From assembly GCA_025352435.1 (NCBI GenBank), contig JANXTN010000118.1, positions 1-20,922 on the forward strand: a stretch of DNA of 20,922 nucleotides. The letters run 5' to 3'. Below the pieces are notes generated by a model. That model made no database searches. It was given only the letters and a program-made list of their open reading frames with translations, and was not told where the DNA came from. This stretch comes from Ferruginibacter sp. (GTDB taxonomy: Bacteria; Bacteroidota; Bacteroidia; Chitinophagales; Chitinophagaceae). Shown one piece after another: positions 14,546 through 20,922 of the stretch (position 1 is the stretch's first letter; the number at the start of each line of letters is the position of its first letter). Made by a program: the position numbers and the translations under genes.

Positions 14546-15124
14546 TTATTTGAAATTCTCTCCTGCCAAATGGAAGCCTATGACGTCAGAAGTCTGGGCA
14601 TCAGGTTTATTTGAGTTTCTGAACGATAATTTCTCCAACAGATTTACAGAACGCTGATTATCTTTATGAAGAAATGCTTCAATTTTTTTCACTTTAATTT
14701 TATTGAATGCATAATCAATAACCTTTACTATAGCTTCATTCATTATTCCCTGTCCTTCAAAAGTGGGCAAGAGTTCATAACCTATTTCACAGGTCTCATT
14801 TTCATCTGAAAAATCATAAAGGCAAATAGTGCCTACGAATATATGTTCCTCACGCAAAGTTATCGCCCAATAAACAGAGACTTTTTTATTGATATTCTCA
14901 TTTACAGTTGTTATGAAATTCCTTGCATCTGCGATAGTATTGCTTAGCTGTCTGTCAAGATATTTATTTATCCTACGGTCAGACCGCAAAATAAAAATTT
15001 CCTGTTCGTCATTAATTACCGGTTGCCTAAGAAGAAGCCTTTTAGTCTTTAAAATAGGAAAAGCTGTAAAAATTCTATCTAACATTTCTGTAGTATTTGG
15101 GTTGTTGCATTCTGGAGTTATCAT
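14546..15124 (-). CDS. GNAT family N-acetyltransferase (RimJ/RimL-like)
   Basis: This is 192 residues from the ATG at 15124; a start at the ATG 15083-15085 (MLDRIFTAFPILKTKRLLLR) would match the usual family N-terminus better, and both are possible. The RimJ/RimL-type pattern is present: LKTKRLLLRQPV at the start of the fold, WAITLREEHIFVGTICLYDF for strands 2-3, EIGYELLPTFEGQGIMNEAI for strand 4 and the acetyl-CoA pyrophosphate loop (GQG), and FLHKDNQRSVNLLEKLSF, typical of the last helix. It transfers acetyl from acetyl-CoA to an amine; the substrate is unknown and may be a protein N-terminus, an antibiotic or a metabolite. It stands alone, followed by the receptor gene on the same strand. 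Confidence 0.9.
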   Translation of the reverse strand: MITPECNNPNTTEMLDRIFTAFPILKTKRLLLRQPVINDEQEIFILRSDRRINKYLDRQLSNTIADARNFITTVNENINKKVSVYWAITLREEHIFVGTICLYDFSDENETCEIGYELLPTFEGQGIMNEAIVKVIDYAFNKIKVKKIEAFLHKDNQRSVNLLEKLSFRNSNKPDAQTSDVIGFHLAGENFK

Positions 15125-15168
15125 AACCTTACAAGTACATGTTGGTTGAAACTATTTTATTCAAACTT

Positions 15169-15376
15169 TTATTGTTTGGTCAAAATGTAAATGTCTTTAT
15201 AAGCACCATTGTAATCTCTCGAAATTTCAAGGTGTCCCATGGCATAGGGCAGGATATTTTGAAAATTCACTTTGTCCTGTCCAGGTGTTTGCCGAGAATA
15301 TTATTGTCACATTTGATATTTGTCCACCACCCGAAGTTAATCTTTGAAAAGTTCCTACATAAGTTTCTTCTTGCAT
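15169..15376 (-). pseudogene. frameshifted remnant of a small extracytoplasmic protein gene
   Basis: On the minus strand, ATG 15374-15376 opens a 49-codon frame (QEETYVGTFQRLTSGGGQIS, then FSANTWTGQSEFSKYPALCHG) that stops at TGA 15227-15229. One frame over, the text continues as EISRDYNGAYKDIYILTKQ to TAA 15169-15171. The two pieces read like one beta-rich protein of the kind often found in lipoproteins of this phylum (G-T-F-x-R, then F-S-x-N-T-W-T-G), joined by a frameshift near 15230-15240. The N-terminus is also missing, with a stop codon just upstream and no signal peptide. I cannot name the family. The flanking 250 bases to 15631 hold no other supported gene. Confidence 0.45.
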
Positions 15377-15631
15377 GACAAAATCAGCATTTGTCTTTTT
15401 TCAGGAAACTGCAAATATTATCAAGCCCAATAAAACCTAAAGTATTAGTCGCATGGTTTTAGTTTAATTGACTGACCAACATTTGAATTGAAACGTTGCT
15501 TCATTACAGCAGCTAACGGTGCTATATTGTTACAGGATTCGTCTGCTTAATCCCAAGTACAGCATTGCAAATTGTTAGGTTTAACGTTTCACCATGCTTC
15601 TAACAATACTTTTGTTAACGATGGTACTTTT

Positions 15632-15967
15632 CTATAAGTCTAAAATAATTTTCAGATTGTTCTGGAGAATAGCAGCCTGTTCGGGAGTTAGTTTTCCAAG
15701 CTTTTTAATGAAGCGCTTGTTATCTATCGCTCTTGGTTGATCGACAAGTATATCACTCTGTTTTGGAAATTGTGTTTTTTCAAGATGAATTCTTAAAATT
15801 TCGGCTTCCGGTTTCACGTTTGTCGTAATCGGGCAAATAATCGTTGATAAATGTATTTCATTCAACAAATCAGTTTGAATGATTACCACAGGCCTTGTTT
15901 TTCCGGGTTCTGTGCCAACTGTTGGGTTTAAATCTGCAAGCCAAATATCAAACTGCGTATATTTCAT
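15632..15967 (-). CDS. MazF/PemK family endoribonuclease toxin
   Basis: This is a 111-residue toxin read from the ATG at 15965-15967 (MKYTQFDIWLADLNPTVGTEPGKTRP), 5 residues inside the longest frame. The MazF core is complete: the DIWLADLNPTVGTEPGKTRPVVII strand-loop-strand with the catalytic-loop Arg, then HLSTIICPITTN, carrying the Thr-Thr-Asn stretch typical of the active site, and LVDQPRAIDNKRF. MazF toxins cut mRNA at short motifs and stop translation. The gene overlaps the upstream antitoxin by 20 bases, the usual antitoxin-first order. The C-terminal helix LTPEQAAILQNNLKIILDL is also conserved in the family. Confidence 0.93.
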   Translation of the reverse strand: MKYTQFDIWLADLNPTVGTEPGKTRPVVIIQTDLLNEIHLSTIICPITTNVKPEAEILRIHLEKTQFPKQSDILVDQPRAIDNKRFIKKLGKLTPEQAAILQNNLKIILDL

Positions 15968-16133
15968 CTGCCAGTTTTTCAAATTCAGCTAATACTTCAG
16001 CAGAGCTTTGATGTACAATGCTGCTTTCATCAGAAAGTTTCTTTTTTAAAACTCGCCGTTTGTTGTATTGGTTATAAAGAGTTAAAGCCTCATTTATATA
16101 TCGATTTCTGGCAAGTTTTAGTTCAGAGACCAC
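15948..16133 (-). CDS. antitoxin of the MazEF-type pair, apparently N-terminally short
   Basis: This 61-residue protein starts at GTG 16131-16133, with an in-frame stop five codons upstream. Its LARNRYINEALTLYNQYNKRR segment looks like the second helix of a ribbon-helix-helix DNA-binding domain, and the acidic C-terminal half (SSAEVLAEFEKLADEIYAV) would be the toxin-binding tail. Ribbon-helix-helix antitoxins normally have about 20 further residues before this helix: a beta-strand that reads the DNA and helix 1. These are absent here. Either this start is right and the DNA-binding strand is lost, or the gene is damaged upstream. It overlaps the toxin gene by 20 bases. Confidence 0.75.
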   Translation of the reverse strand: MVSELKLARNRYINEALTLYNQYNKRRVLKKKLSDESSIVHQSSAEVLAEFEKLADEIYAV

Positions 16134-16135
16134 CT

Positions 16136-16156
16136 GTATATACTCTTAGGGTATAC
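16136..16156 (-). promoter_or_regulatory. palindrome before the antitoxin gene, possible autoregulatory operator
   Basis: GTATA (16136-16140) and TATAC (16152-16156) form inverted arms, with GTATAC-like half sites on both sides of an 11-base centre, directly before the antitoxin GTG. Toxin-antitoxin promoters are normally repressed at palindromes in this place. Confidence 0.4.
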
Positions 16157-16468
16157 TACACATCTTTTTAATTTTTTCCGAAGCAGAGCTAATATTGGAC
16201 GGCATCTTACAGTTGGGAAATACACCAAAGTCGGGTGTGTTTAGGAGGTGGAGGAAAAATTCTCTCGCATAAAAGTGAACCTTTGTGACCTTGTACGGCG
16301 AATTTGCAAATCTCCGTTTACTTTAATGCATTGCCTTGCGCATTTTCAATTAGTGCAATTACATCTTTTGTCAATTCATAAAACTCATACACATTTTCAT
16401 TTATGCGCTGCTCACAATTGCGGTTTTAGAACGCATTTCGGCGAGTTCACTTTAGGTCTCCAAGCCCG
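16157..16468. other. intergenic region with a possible gene fragment
   Basis: No intact gene is supported. On the minus strand a frame ending at TAA 16318-16320 is open for about 35 codons and reads NRNCEQRINENVYEFYELTK, then DVIALIENAQGNALK, which looks like a genuine helical C-terminus, but it has no start codon and a stop just upstream. A plus frame from 16248 runs into the opposite strand of the zinc-ribbon gene and is rejected. A short inverted repeat, ACACC/GGTGT, lies near 16223-16240. Confidence 0.35.
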
Positions 16469-16753
16469 TCACTTAGCAGCAAATTCAGGGCGTGCATACG
16501 ATTCTAAAAAACCACACACGGAACAACGGAAGGTACCCACGGGAAAGCATTTTTCCGCGGGAGCCGGAATAGTCGTACCAAACCAGGTGGGCTTACCCGG
16601 TGCGCCTTCAACCCAGTTGCTGACACGACTAAATTTAGAACCATGAAAGTCTATAATGAAACCCTGCGCCATCATGCCTTTACACTTAGGGCACTGAATC
16701 GACGCTGTACTTATGCTCGAGTCTTCGGAAAATGAATTGGATGATGTTGCCAT
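16469..16753 (-). CDS. small zinc-ribbon protein (DUF6487-like)
   Basis: This 94-residue protein has two Cys pairs, C21-x2-C24 (CPKCKGMMAQGF) and C77-x2-C80 (FRCSVCGFLESYARPEF), which can bind one zinc ion as a ribbon. Between them is the segment SNWVEGAPGKPTWFG, which I associate with the PF20097/DUF6487 group, whose function is unknown. The first 19 residues are Ser/Thr-rich and probably disordered. The gene's GC content is visibly higher than that of its neighbours (for example 16530-16620), which together with the nearby toxin-antitoxin pair and remnants points to recent acquisition, or to stronger constraint. It is not close enough to either flanking gene to suggest an operon. Confidence 0.75.
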   Translation of the reverse strand: MATSSNSFSEDSSISTASIQCPKCKGMMAQGFIIDFHGSKFSRVSNWVEGAPGKPTWFGTTIPAPAEKCFPVGTFRCSVCGFLESYARPEFAAK

Positions 16754-17129
16754 ACGTTGAATATATTATTTTACAGACAGTACCTGGTGTTATTCAAATT
16801 TACTATAAATCAAATTAGTTTTTTTCACCGCAACCTCTCCCGTCCAAAACTTTTCAACGTACTAATAAAAGAAAACCTACACATTCAGGCTTTCTCTTTT
16901 ATTAAAAATTATAAGTGTAAACAAATTTGCCGGTACGCCTTCCACATTTTACTCTTCCTCATATACCAAACACCGGCGGTGTTTATAATGATGCAGAAAG
17001 AAAACCCATTGTACCAAAAATAACTATTTATCATTCGCCAATACTTTAAAGTAATTTGCCACGTTTCATAAACCTATTATAACAGTTATAAGTTATAACA
17101 AGCTATACGGTTTCCTAAAGTAACGATCA
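16754..17129. other. intergenic region without a supported gene
   Basis: About 375 bases. An 88-codon plus frame (16757-17023) gives a Phe/Ile/Tyr/Lys-rich translation typical of AT-rich non-coding DNA and is not supported. The promoter of the zinc-ribbon gene (leftward) and that of the 17130 gene (rightward) must lie here; no full TAnnTTTG match was found for either. Confidence 0.5.
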
Positions 17130-18473
17130 ATGAAATTGCTGTTTCTCTTTTTAATATGCCCGTTATGTTTGCTTGCGCAGCCCATCACCGTATCTCCTAA
17201 ACAAATTACAGGTTTGTGGAAAGGCTATATAACCACACTAGATATAAGAGTGCCTTACGAGCTAGTTTTCAGCGAGGATACCGGTACAATTACCGGTTGG
17301 TCATACACCACCTTCACTGTGCGGGGTGCAGAAATTGTTACTATGAAAAAACTGAAAGTAGGTTTAACCGTAGCCGTAACCACAGAAGACGATGATAATG
17401 TTTACAACAATTTCCCGCAAAAGGAACTCCAAAAAATTATACAGATAAATACATTAACGTTGGAGGAAGGCGTTGCATCCTCCAAGCTTACCGGCACATT
17501 CCAAACCACAACACCCCGTTCTTTAAAGCCTGCAAGAGGTACAGTTTTTCTGGAAAAGAAAAGCAGCCCGGACAGCTCCAGGCTTATCGCTAAGATGAAT
17601 GAACTCGATCTCACACGCACCCTTTCTTTTTCTTTTAATGCACCGCTTGTAAAGGAGCCCGCTACCACTTCAGTGGCTGTAAATGAAAAGTCCGTCGCGG
17701 ATAAAATGATTGTGCCACCTGTAAGTCCTACCATGCCGGAAATAGATACTGTTCAAATTGTTGAGGTTGCTTTGCTTAATAAACCTGCGCCTTTAAAAGC
17801 GGATGTTATCAATTCCACAGCTGCTACAAACATGGCGCCCGCAGTTAAAAATAAACTACTACCTGTTGTAGTAATGGCCCCGGTAAAACCAGCAGTGGTC
17901 ATTCCGGAAAAAGCTATCGTAAAAACTATCCCGGCAGCCATACCCGCAAAGCCACGGGCCAATGCAATTGTTGCCAAACCCGCAGCACCTGCTCCTCCTG
18001 TAGCCAAGGCTAAAGTAATTGTTTCTGTTGTAAAACAAGTACCTCCGGCGGTTGCAGTAGTAGCACTTGCCCCAAAGAGCAACAAGGACAATATTGCCGT
18101 AGCCCCGGCTATTGACATTAAAAACAGAAAAATAGAAATAATTGACCAGCTTACAATTGTGGCAGACAGCCTGCAGTTTACTTTGTATGATAATGGTGAG
18201 GTAGATGGCGATACAGTAAGCATAATAATGAACGGTAAAACCATTGTATCTCGCCAGGGACTAAGCACCATCCCTTTTACTAAAACCATTTACCTCACCC
18301 CCGATATGGGCGATTCAATTCAGCTCATAATGTATGCAGAAAACCTTGGCACCATACCGCCAAATACGGGACTCATGATCCTTAATTATGATAAGAAAAG
18401 AAGAGAAGTAAGATTTTCCGGTGATCTTAGTAAAAATGCAGCCATCACTCTGCGTAGAAAAGAAAAGGAATAA
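17130..18473 (+). CDS. secreted two-domain protein with Ala/Pro/Val/Lys-rich linker, function unknown
   Basis: This 447-residue protein starts with a signal peptide (MKLLFLFLICPLCLLAQP). Residues about 24-145 form a beta-rich domain beginning ITGLWKGYITTLDIRVPYEL, a pattern (G-x-W-x-G-Y) seen in secreted proteins of this phylum. Residues about 165-335 are a low-complexity segment rich in Ala, Pro, Val and Lys, likely unfolded or wall-spanning. Residues about 336-447 form a second beta-rich domain with TLYDNGEVDGDTVSIIMNGK and MYAENLGTIPPNTGLMIL, ending KNAAITLRRKEKE. This C-terminal unit recurs in Bacteroidota exported proteins but has no function that I know. The linker composition resembles those that reach through periplasm or capsule. 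No partner gene is adjacent. Confidence 0.82.
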   Translation: MKLLFLFLICPLCLLAQPITVSPKQITGLWKGYITTLDIRVPYELVFSEDTGTITGWSYTTFTVRGAEIVTMKKLKVGLTVAVTTEDDDNVYNNFPQKELQKIIQINTLTLEEGVASSKLTGTFQTTTPRSLKPARGTVFLEKKSSPDSSRLIAKMNELDLTRTLSFSFNAPLVKEPATTSVAVNEKSVADKMIVPPVSPTMPEIDTVQIVEVALLNKPAPLKADVINSTAATNMAPAVKNKLLPVVVMAPVKPAVVIPEKAIVKTIPAAIPAKPRANAIVAKPAAPAPPVAKAKVIVSVVKQVPPAVAVVALAPKSNKDNIAVAPAIDIKNRKIEIIDQLTIVADSLQFTLYDNGEVDGDTVSIIMNGKTIVSRQGLSTIPFTKTIYLTPDMGDSIQLIMYAENLGTIPPNTGLMILNYDKKRREVRFSGDLSKNAAITLRRKEKE

Positions 18474-18572
18474 GTTTTTTAAAATCATTTGCTCAATGAG
18501 TCAGCTGTTAAATGAGTCCAGGAGGGTTTATTCGCTTGGCTCGCTTAATCAACCATAAAACGAAAAAGGCTC

Positions 18573-19085
18573 CTACTTATCAGCCACCTTAGTGGTCATA
18601 ACTATTACTCTAGTCAATTGCCCCTTAGCATCTTTTTTTTGCCAGATATGAACAAATTTAAAGTATCCACAATCATCCTTTCCGTTTTCCTGATGGCAAA
18701 ACCTATGTGTGCCTATTTCTACTGCTCCATAATCTTTTATAGGATAAACCTCAAGGCTTCCCGGTATTAAACTTCTTTTCAATCCGGTATTTTGGTCAAA
18801 AAGATTTCGGGTGTTTTCTATAAGTTGATTGTAATTTGTTAGGCTCCCTTTATCGTGATAAAATTCTATGTCAGTTGAAAAGATCATTTTTTGAACGTCA
18901 AGGTCTCTGTTATTGAAACCTTCAAATAAAATACTGTCCATATGAGCAATGGTATCATATAGGTCTTTAGAAGCTGGCTTGTATTTTTTAGTTTGCTCAC
19001 CGGTATTTTTTTGTGTTGCTGAACAAGCTGAAATAAAAGCTATTGTTGTCAAAAGAATAAAAATCTTTGTCTTTGAATGTCTCAT
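18573..19085 (-). CDS. lipoprotein with NTF2-like (DUF4440) domain
   Basis: This 170-residue protein has a lipoprotein signal peptide ending in the lipobox F-I-S-A-C (Cys21), followed by a polar linker. The domain at about 45-165 fits the NTF2-like/DUF4440 fold: IAHMDSILFEGFNNRDLDVQ (first helix), FSTDIEFYHDKGSL (the D-x-x-F-Y-x-D-x-G strand), YGAVEIGTHRFCH, and FKFVHIWQKKD, followed by the LTRVIVMTT strand. Such proteins form small cone-shaped pockets and may bind or convert a small ligand, but no catalytic residues can be assigned. Two Cys (in FCHQENGKDDCGYF) may form a disulfide. It stands alone, with a 99-base gap to the convergent gene. Confidence 0.85.
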   Translation of the reverse strand: MRHSKTKIFILLTTIAFISACSATQKNTGEQTKKYKPASKDLYDTIAHMDSILFEGFNNRDLDVQKMIFSTDIEFYHDKGSLTNYNQLIENTRNLFDQNTGLKRSLIPGSLEVYPIKDYGAVEIGTHRFCHQENGKDDCGYFKFVHIWQKKDAKGQLTRVIVMTTKVADK

Positions 19086-19379
19086 TTAAATAGTTGAAGT
19101 TGGTAAGTACCTGCAGCTAACCAACAGGATTTACGTTGTTGGGATATTTGCGTTCGATCTGCCTATAACTAAAGCCAAATAATTACAACACTGCTGATGT
19201 TTTATTTACAACCAATTTATGAGGTCAAGACCGAACTGAAGCACAATGAAAACGAAAATTTGATGAAAACGTAAAGCGAATTAATGAACGGTCTGCCCAT
19301 GACCATGATTGGTAGCGGTATATGTTGAATAAAGTTGGTCATGCCCTGCTTTTGCAAATACCATATTACCTGCTATGCT
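19086..19379. other. intergenic region with a short open frame after the SOD gene
   Basis: About 294 bases between two minus-strand genes. Immediately past the SOD stop, in the same frame, there are 32 more sense codons to TAA 19281-19283, containing an ATG at 19362-19364 and a 27-residue His/Thr/Gly-rich translation (AGHDQLYSTYTATNHGHG). It may be a tiny gene, a C-terminal remnant or chance. Nothing else was recognised. Confidence 0.35.
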
Positions 19380-20105
19380 TTACTTTGTAAGCTTAATTGC
19401 ATCATCAAGTCGCTGAGCTGAGTTGTCCCAGTTTATTATATTGAATAATGCGTCTACAAAGTCGCCTCTTTTATTTTTGTACTTTAGGTAATAGGAGTGT
19501 TCCCAAACGTCAATTACTAAAAGTGGGATGACTCCCCATTGCGTTAGCTTTTCATGGTTTTCACATTGTAAGATCGTAAGTTTATTCGTGTATGGTTGAT
19601 ACCCCAAAATACCCCAGCCGTTTCCATCTACATTTTTTGCTGTCTGTGCTAAATAAGCCTTTACCTTGTCGTAACCCCCAAAGTCTTTTTCGATTCTTTT
19701 GAGCAAATCGCCTTTTGGTATTGTTGCTTTATTAGTGAGGTTTGTCCAAAAAATTGAGTGTAGGATGTGTGAAGATAAATGATAAGATAGCTTTTTAGTC
19801 CAATAGTCTACTGTCTCAAAAGTGTTGGCATCAATTGCTTCCTTAATTTTTTTCAGATCCGAATTAGCAGCCTTTGTTGCACCACCGTGATGAAAGGTGT
19901 AATGTAGATGCAAAGTCTCACTGTCCATATACGGTTCCAAAAAGCTTTCGGCATATGGAAGTGGTGGTTGAACAAAGTTTCCGTTAGCGTCAACTAACTT
20001 ATCAATATTATTGTCTGTCAAGTTTTGGCTGAAAGCATTGTTTGAACCAATAACTGTCGCAGCACTTGTTACCGCGCCTATTTTTAGAAAATCTTTTCTG
20101 TCCAT
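19380..20105 (-). CDS. exported Fe/Mn superoxide dismutase
   Basis: This 241-residue enzyme converts superoxide to O2 and H2O2. The metal ligands are all present: His68 (LHLHYTFHH), His116 (SSHILHSIFW), and Asp199 and His203 (DVWEHSYY). The C-terminal signature DVWEHSYYLKYKNKRGDF is nearly canonical. An N-terminal export signal precedes the enzyme: MDRKDFLKIGAVTSAATVIG resembles a Tat signal with R-K-x-F-L in place of R-R, so it probably acts in the periplasm. At the place where many Fe/Mn enzymes have the water-binding Gln (N-Q-D), this one has N-H-E (His183), so metal preference cannot be guessed from that residue. A promoter-like element lies upstream. Confidence 0.94.
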   Translation of the reverse strand: MDRKDFLKIGAVTSAATVIGSNNAFSQNLTDNNIDKLVDANGNFVQPPLPYAESFLEPYMDSETLHLHYTFHHGGATKAANSDLKKIKEAIDANTFETVDYWTKKLSYHLSSHILHSIFWTNLTNKATIPKGDLLKRIEKDFGGYDKVKAYLAQTAKNVDGNGWGILGYQPYTNKLTILQCENHEKLTQWGVIPLLVIDVWEHSYYLKYKNKRGDFVDALFNIINWDNSAQRLDDAIKLTK

Positions 20106-20180
20106 ATTTCAAAGTGTTAGAAATTTTGAATTAGCATAGCCTATAACGTGAGTTTGTGAAAAAACTCTCCTCTTGTTCAC

Positions 20181-20188
20181 CAAATATA
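20181..20188 (-). promoter_or_regulatory. candidate -7 element (TATATTTG) for the SOD gene
   Basis: Leftward TATATTTG matches TAnnTTTG and lies 76 bases before the SOD start; transcription would begin near 20174. The -33 zone has TTTT instead of TTTG. Confidence 0.45.
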
Positions 20189-20238
20189 CACACTAATTAA
20201 ACAGGTAAAATCCAGAATGGTTTTTGCTGGAGAAGGGC

Positions 20239-20635
20239 ATGCAATTTATAACAGGCGGCTGCCGCCATCAAACCTATTTCAGTACGCTCGAAGAGCAAAT
20301 AGCACTCGACAATTCCGTAAGGATCATCGACGCATTTGTAGACAAACTAGATCTGCATAAATTATGCTTTAAAATAACTGTACATAAAAGCGAAGGCCGC
20401 CCGCCGTATGCGCCGGCTGTACTTTTAAAACTGTATCTGTATGGCTATTTAAATAAAATACGCAGCAGCAGAAAACTTGAAAAAGAATGCACAAGAAATA
20501 TAGAATTGCAATGGCTGCTGCAAAAGCTTACACCAAATTACCATACTCCCGATAGCTATAGGGACAGACTTTAGGAAGCTGCATGCAGCACCGCTGCAGG
20601 CCATGTTTAGGTTGTACGTACAGCTTGACGATTGA
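20239..20635 (+). pseudogene. IS1182-like transposase, N-terminal remnant with frameshift
   Basis: The ATG at 20239, with GGAG ten bases upstream, opens a frame reading MQFITGGCRHQTYFSTLEEQ, IIDAFVDKLDL, and GRPPYAPAVLLKLYLYGYLNK; this is the conserved N-terminal domain of IS1182/IS5-type transposases. The frame stops at TAG 20572-20574. Removing the four bases 20566-20569 (AGAC, a near-tandem copy of the GAC before it) restores the expected continuation DFRKLHAAPLQAMFRLYVQL, which then ends at TGA 20633-20635. The DDE catalytic residues that should follow are absent, so no transposase is made. The terminal inverted repeats were not identified; the remnant begins about 130 bases after the SOD start. 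Confidence 0.8.
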
Positions 20636-20709
20636 ACTTCCGTCTGCCCAGCTTTTTCCAATACTTTTGTTGTACGTTCGTGCTTCGTTCTGGATACAAG
20701 CCTGCCTGG

Positions 20710-20760
20710 GTTAATGATTATAATTGTGATAATCAAGATTAACGCCGCCATCGCTGGCGG
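20710..20760. repeat. two adjacent palindromes between the transposase remnants
   Basis: An imperfect 34-base palindrome (GTTAA 20710-20714 with TTAAC 20739-20743; TGATTAT 20715-20721 with ATAATCA 20729-20735) is followed directly by CCGCCA-TCGC-TGGCGG (20745-20760). They sit where the IS1182-like piece gives way to the IS91-like piece and may mark an element end or the junction. Confidence 0.45.
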
Positions 20761-20770
20761 GTTTATAGCT

Positions 20771-20922
20771 GGTTTGTTGAGAACCTTTGCCCAACACATA
20801 CTACCGCACCGCTTTGTACGCATAAGGCATCACGGCATTCTCAGCAGCAGTGGGAAGCGGGGAAAGCTGCAGGCATTACAAAAAACGCTACATGCACAAA
20901 GGCCGGAAGTAACCATAAAAAC
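20771..20922 (+). pseudogene. IS91-like (Y2-type) transposase remnant, runs off the window
   Basis: This plus frame is open from 20636 to the end of the window. From 20771 it reads GLLRTFAQHILPHRFVRIR, then HHGILSSSGKRGKLQALQ. F-x-x-H-I-L-P-x-x-F-V-R-I-R-H-x-G-x-L-S-S is the C-terminal hallmark of IS91-family/transposase PF04986 proteins. The N-terminal zinc-binding part and the catalytic region with the tyrosines are not upstream, where the frame instead reads hydrophobic nonsense. It is therefore a 5'-truncated remnant; what lies beyond 20922 is unknown. Confidence 0.7.

Noticed and set aside
16248..16646. Plus-strand frame of 132 codons.
   Set aside because: Its second half is the antisense of the zinc-ribbon gene with conserved Cys pairs; the translation has no recognisable pattern.
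17753..18289. Minus-strand frame of 178 codons opposite the low-complexity linker.
   Set aside because: Repeated GCN/GTN codons in the linker give an open antisense frame rich in Ala, Thr and Gly; no independent support.
20449..20823. Minus-strand frame of 124 codons across the transposase remnants.
   Set aside because: It spans the junction of two remnants that both read on the plus strand.

Overview
The window is about 20.9 kb of AT-rich chromosomal DNA from a member of the Bacteroidota, most likely a Chitinophagaceae-like bacterium. This rests on the order of the cytochrome oxidase genes (subunit II, subunit I, heme O synthase, two subunit III genes, subunit IV, SCO, DUF420), Bacteroidota promoter words (TAnnTTTG), few Shine-Dalgarno sites, an outer-membrane beta-barrel receptor with a carboxypeptidase-regulatory N-terminus, and several small protein families typical of the phylum. 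The species cannot be named from the sequence.

Region 1 (1-6744, + strand) is an aa3/caa3-type respiratory oxidase locus. It holds the CuA end of subunit II, subunit I, heme O synthase, two subunit III-family proteins and subunit IV, closed by a strong terminator at 5260-5290. A second unit follows with the copper chaperone SCO/SenC and a DUF420 membrane protein that carries a perfect EF-hand-like loop.

Region 2 (6754-8587, - strand) is a housekeeping cluster: a Bacteroidota protein of unknown function, an alkyltransferase-like (ATL) DNA-binding protein with Ala in place of the active-site Cys, and tRNA m7G46 methyltransferase TrmB. The last two overlap.

Region 3 (8933-9306) is the most unusual part. 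On the - strand, between a Bacteroidota-type promoter and a 15-bp terminator hairpin, lies a 170-nt RNA that folds as a complete tRNA cloverleaf. It has a 7-nt anticodon loop with GUC, C38 and G73 (aspartate identity) and a 98-nt insertion in the variable region. A divergent Lrp/AsnC regulator lies next to it.

Region 4 (9307-15124) holds the Lrp regulator, two proteins of unknown function, a DUF1003 membrane protein, a large outer-membrane beta-barrel receptor whose start codon lies inside a perfect 10-bp inverted repeat, and a GNAT acetyltransferase.

Region 5 (15125-20922) is accessory in character. It has a frameshifted gene remnant, a MazF-type toxin with an antitoxin that looks N-terminally short, a zinc-ribbon protein, a secreted two-domain protein with an Ala/Pro/Val/Lys linker, an NTF2-like lipoprotein, an exported Fe/Mn superoxide dismutase, and two broken transposase remnants (IS1182-like and IS91-like) at the right edge. 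No CRISPR array, rRNA or ordinary tRNA was seen.
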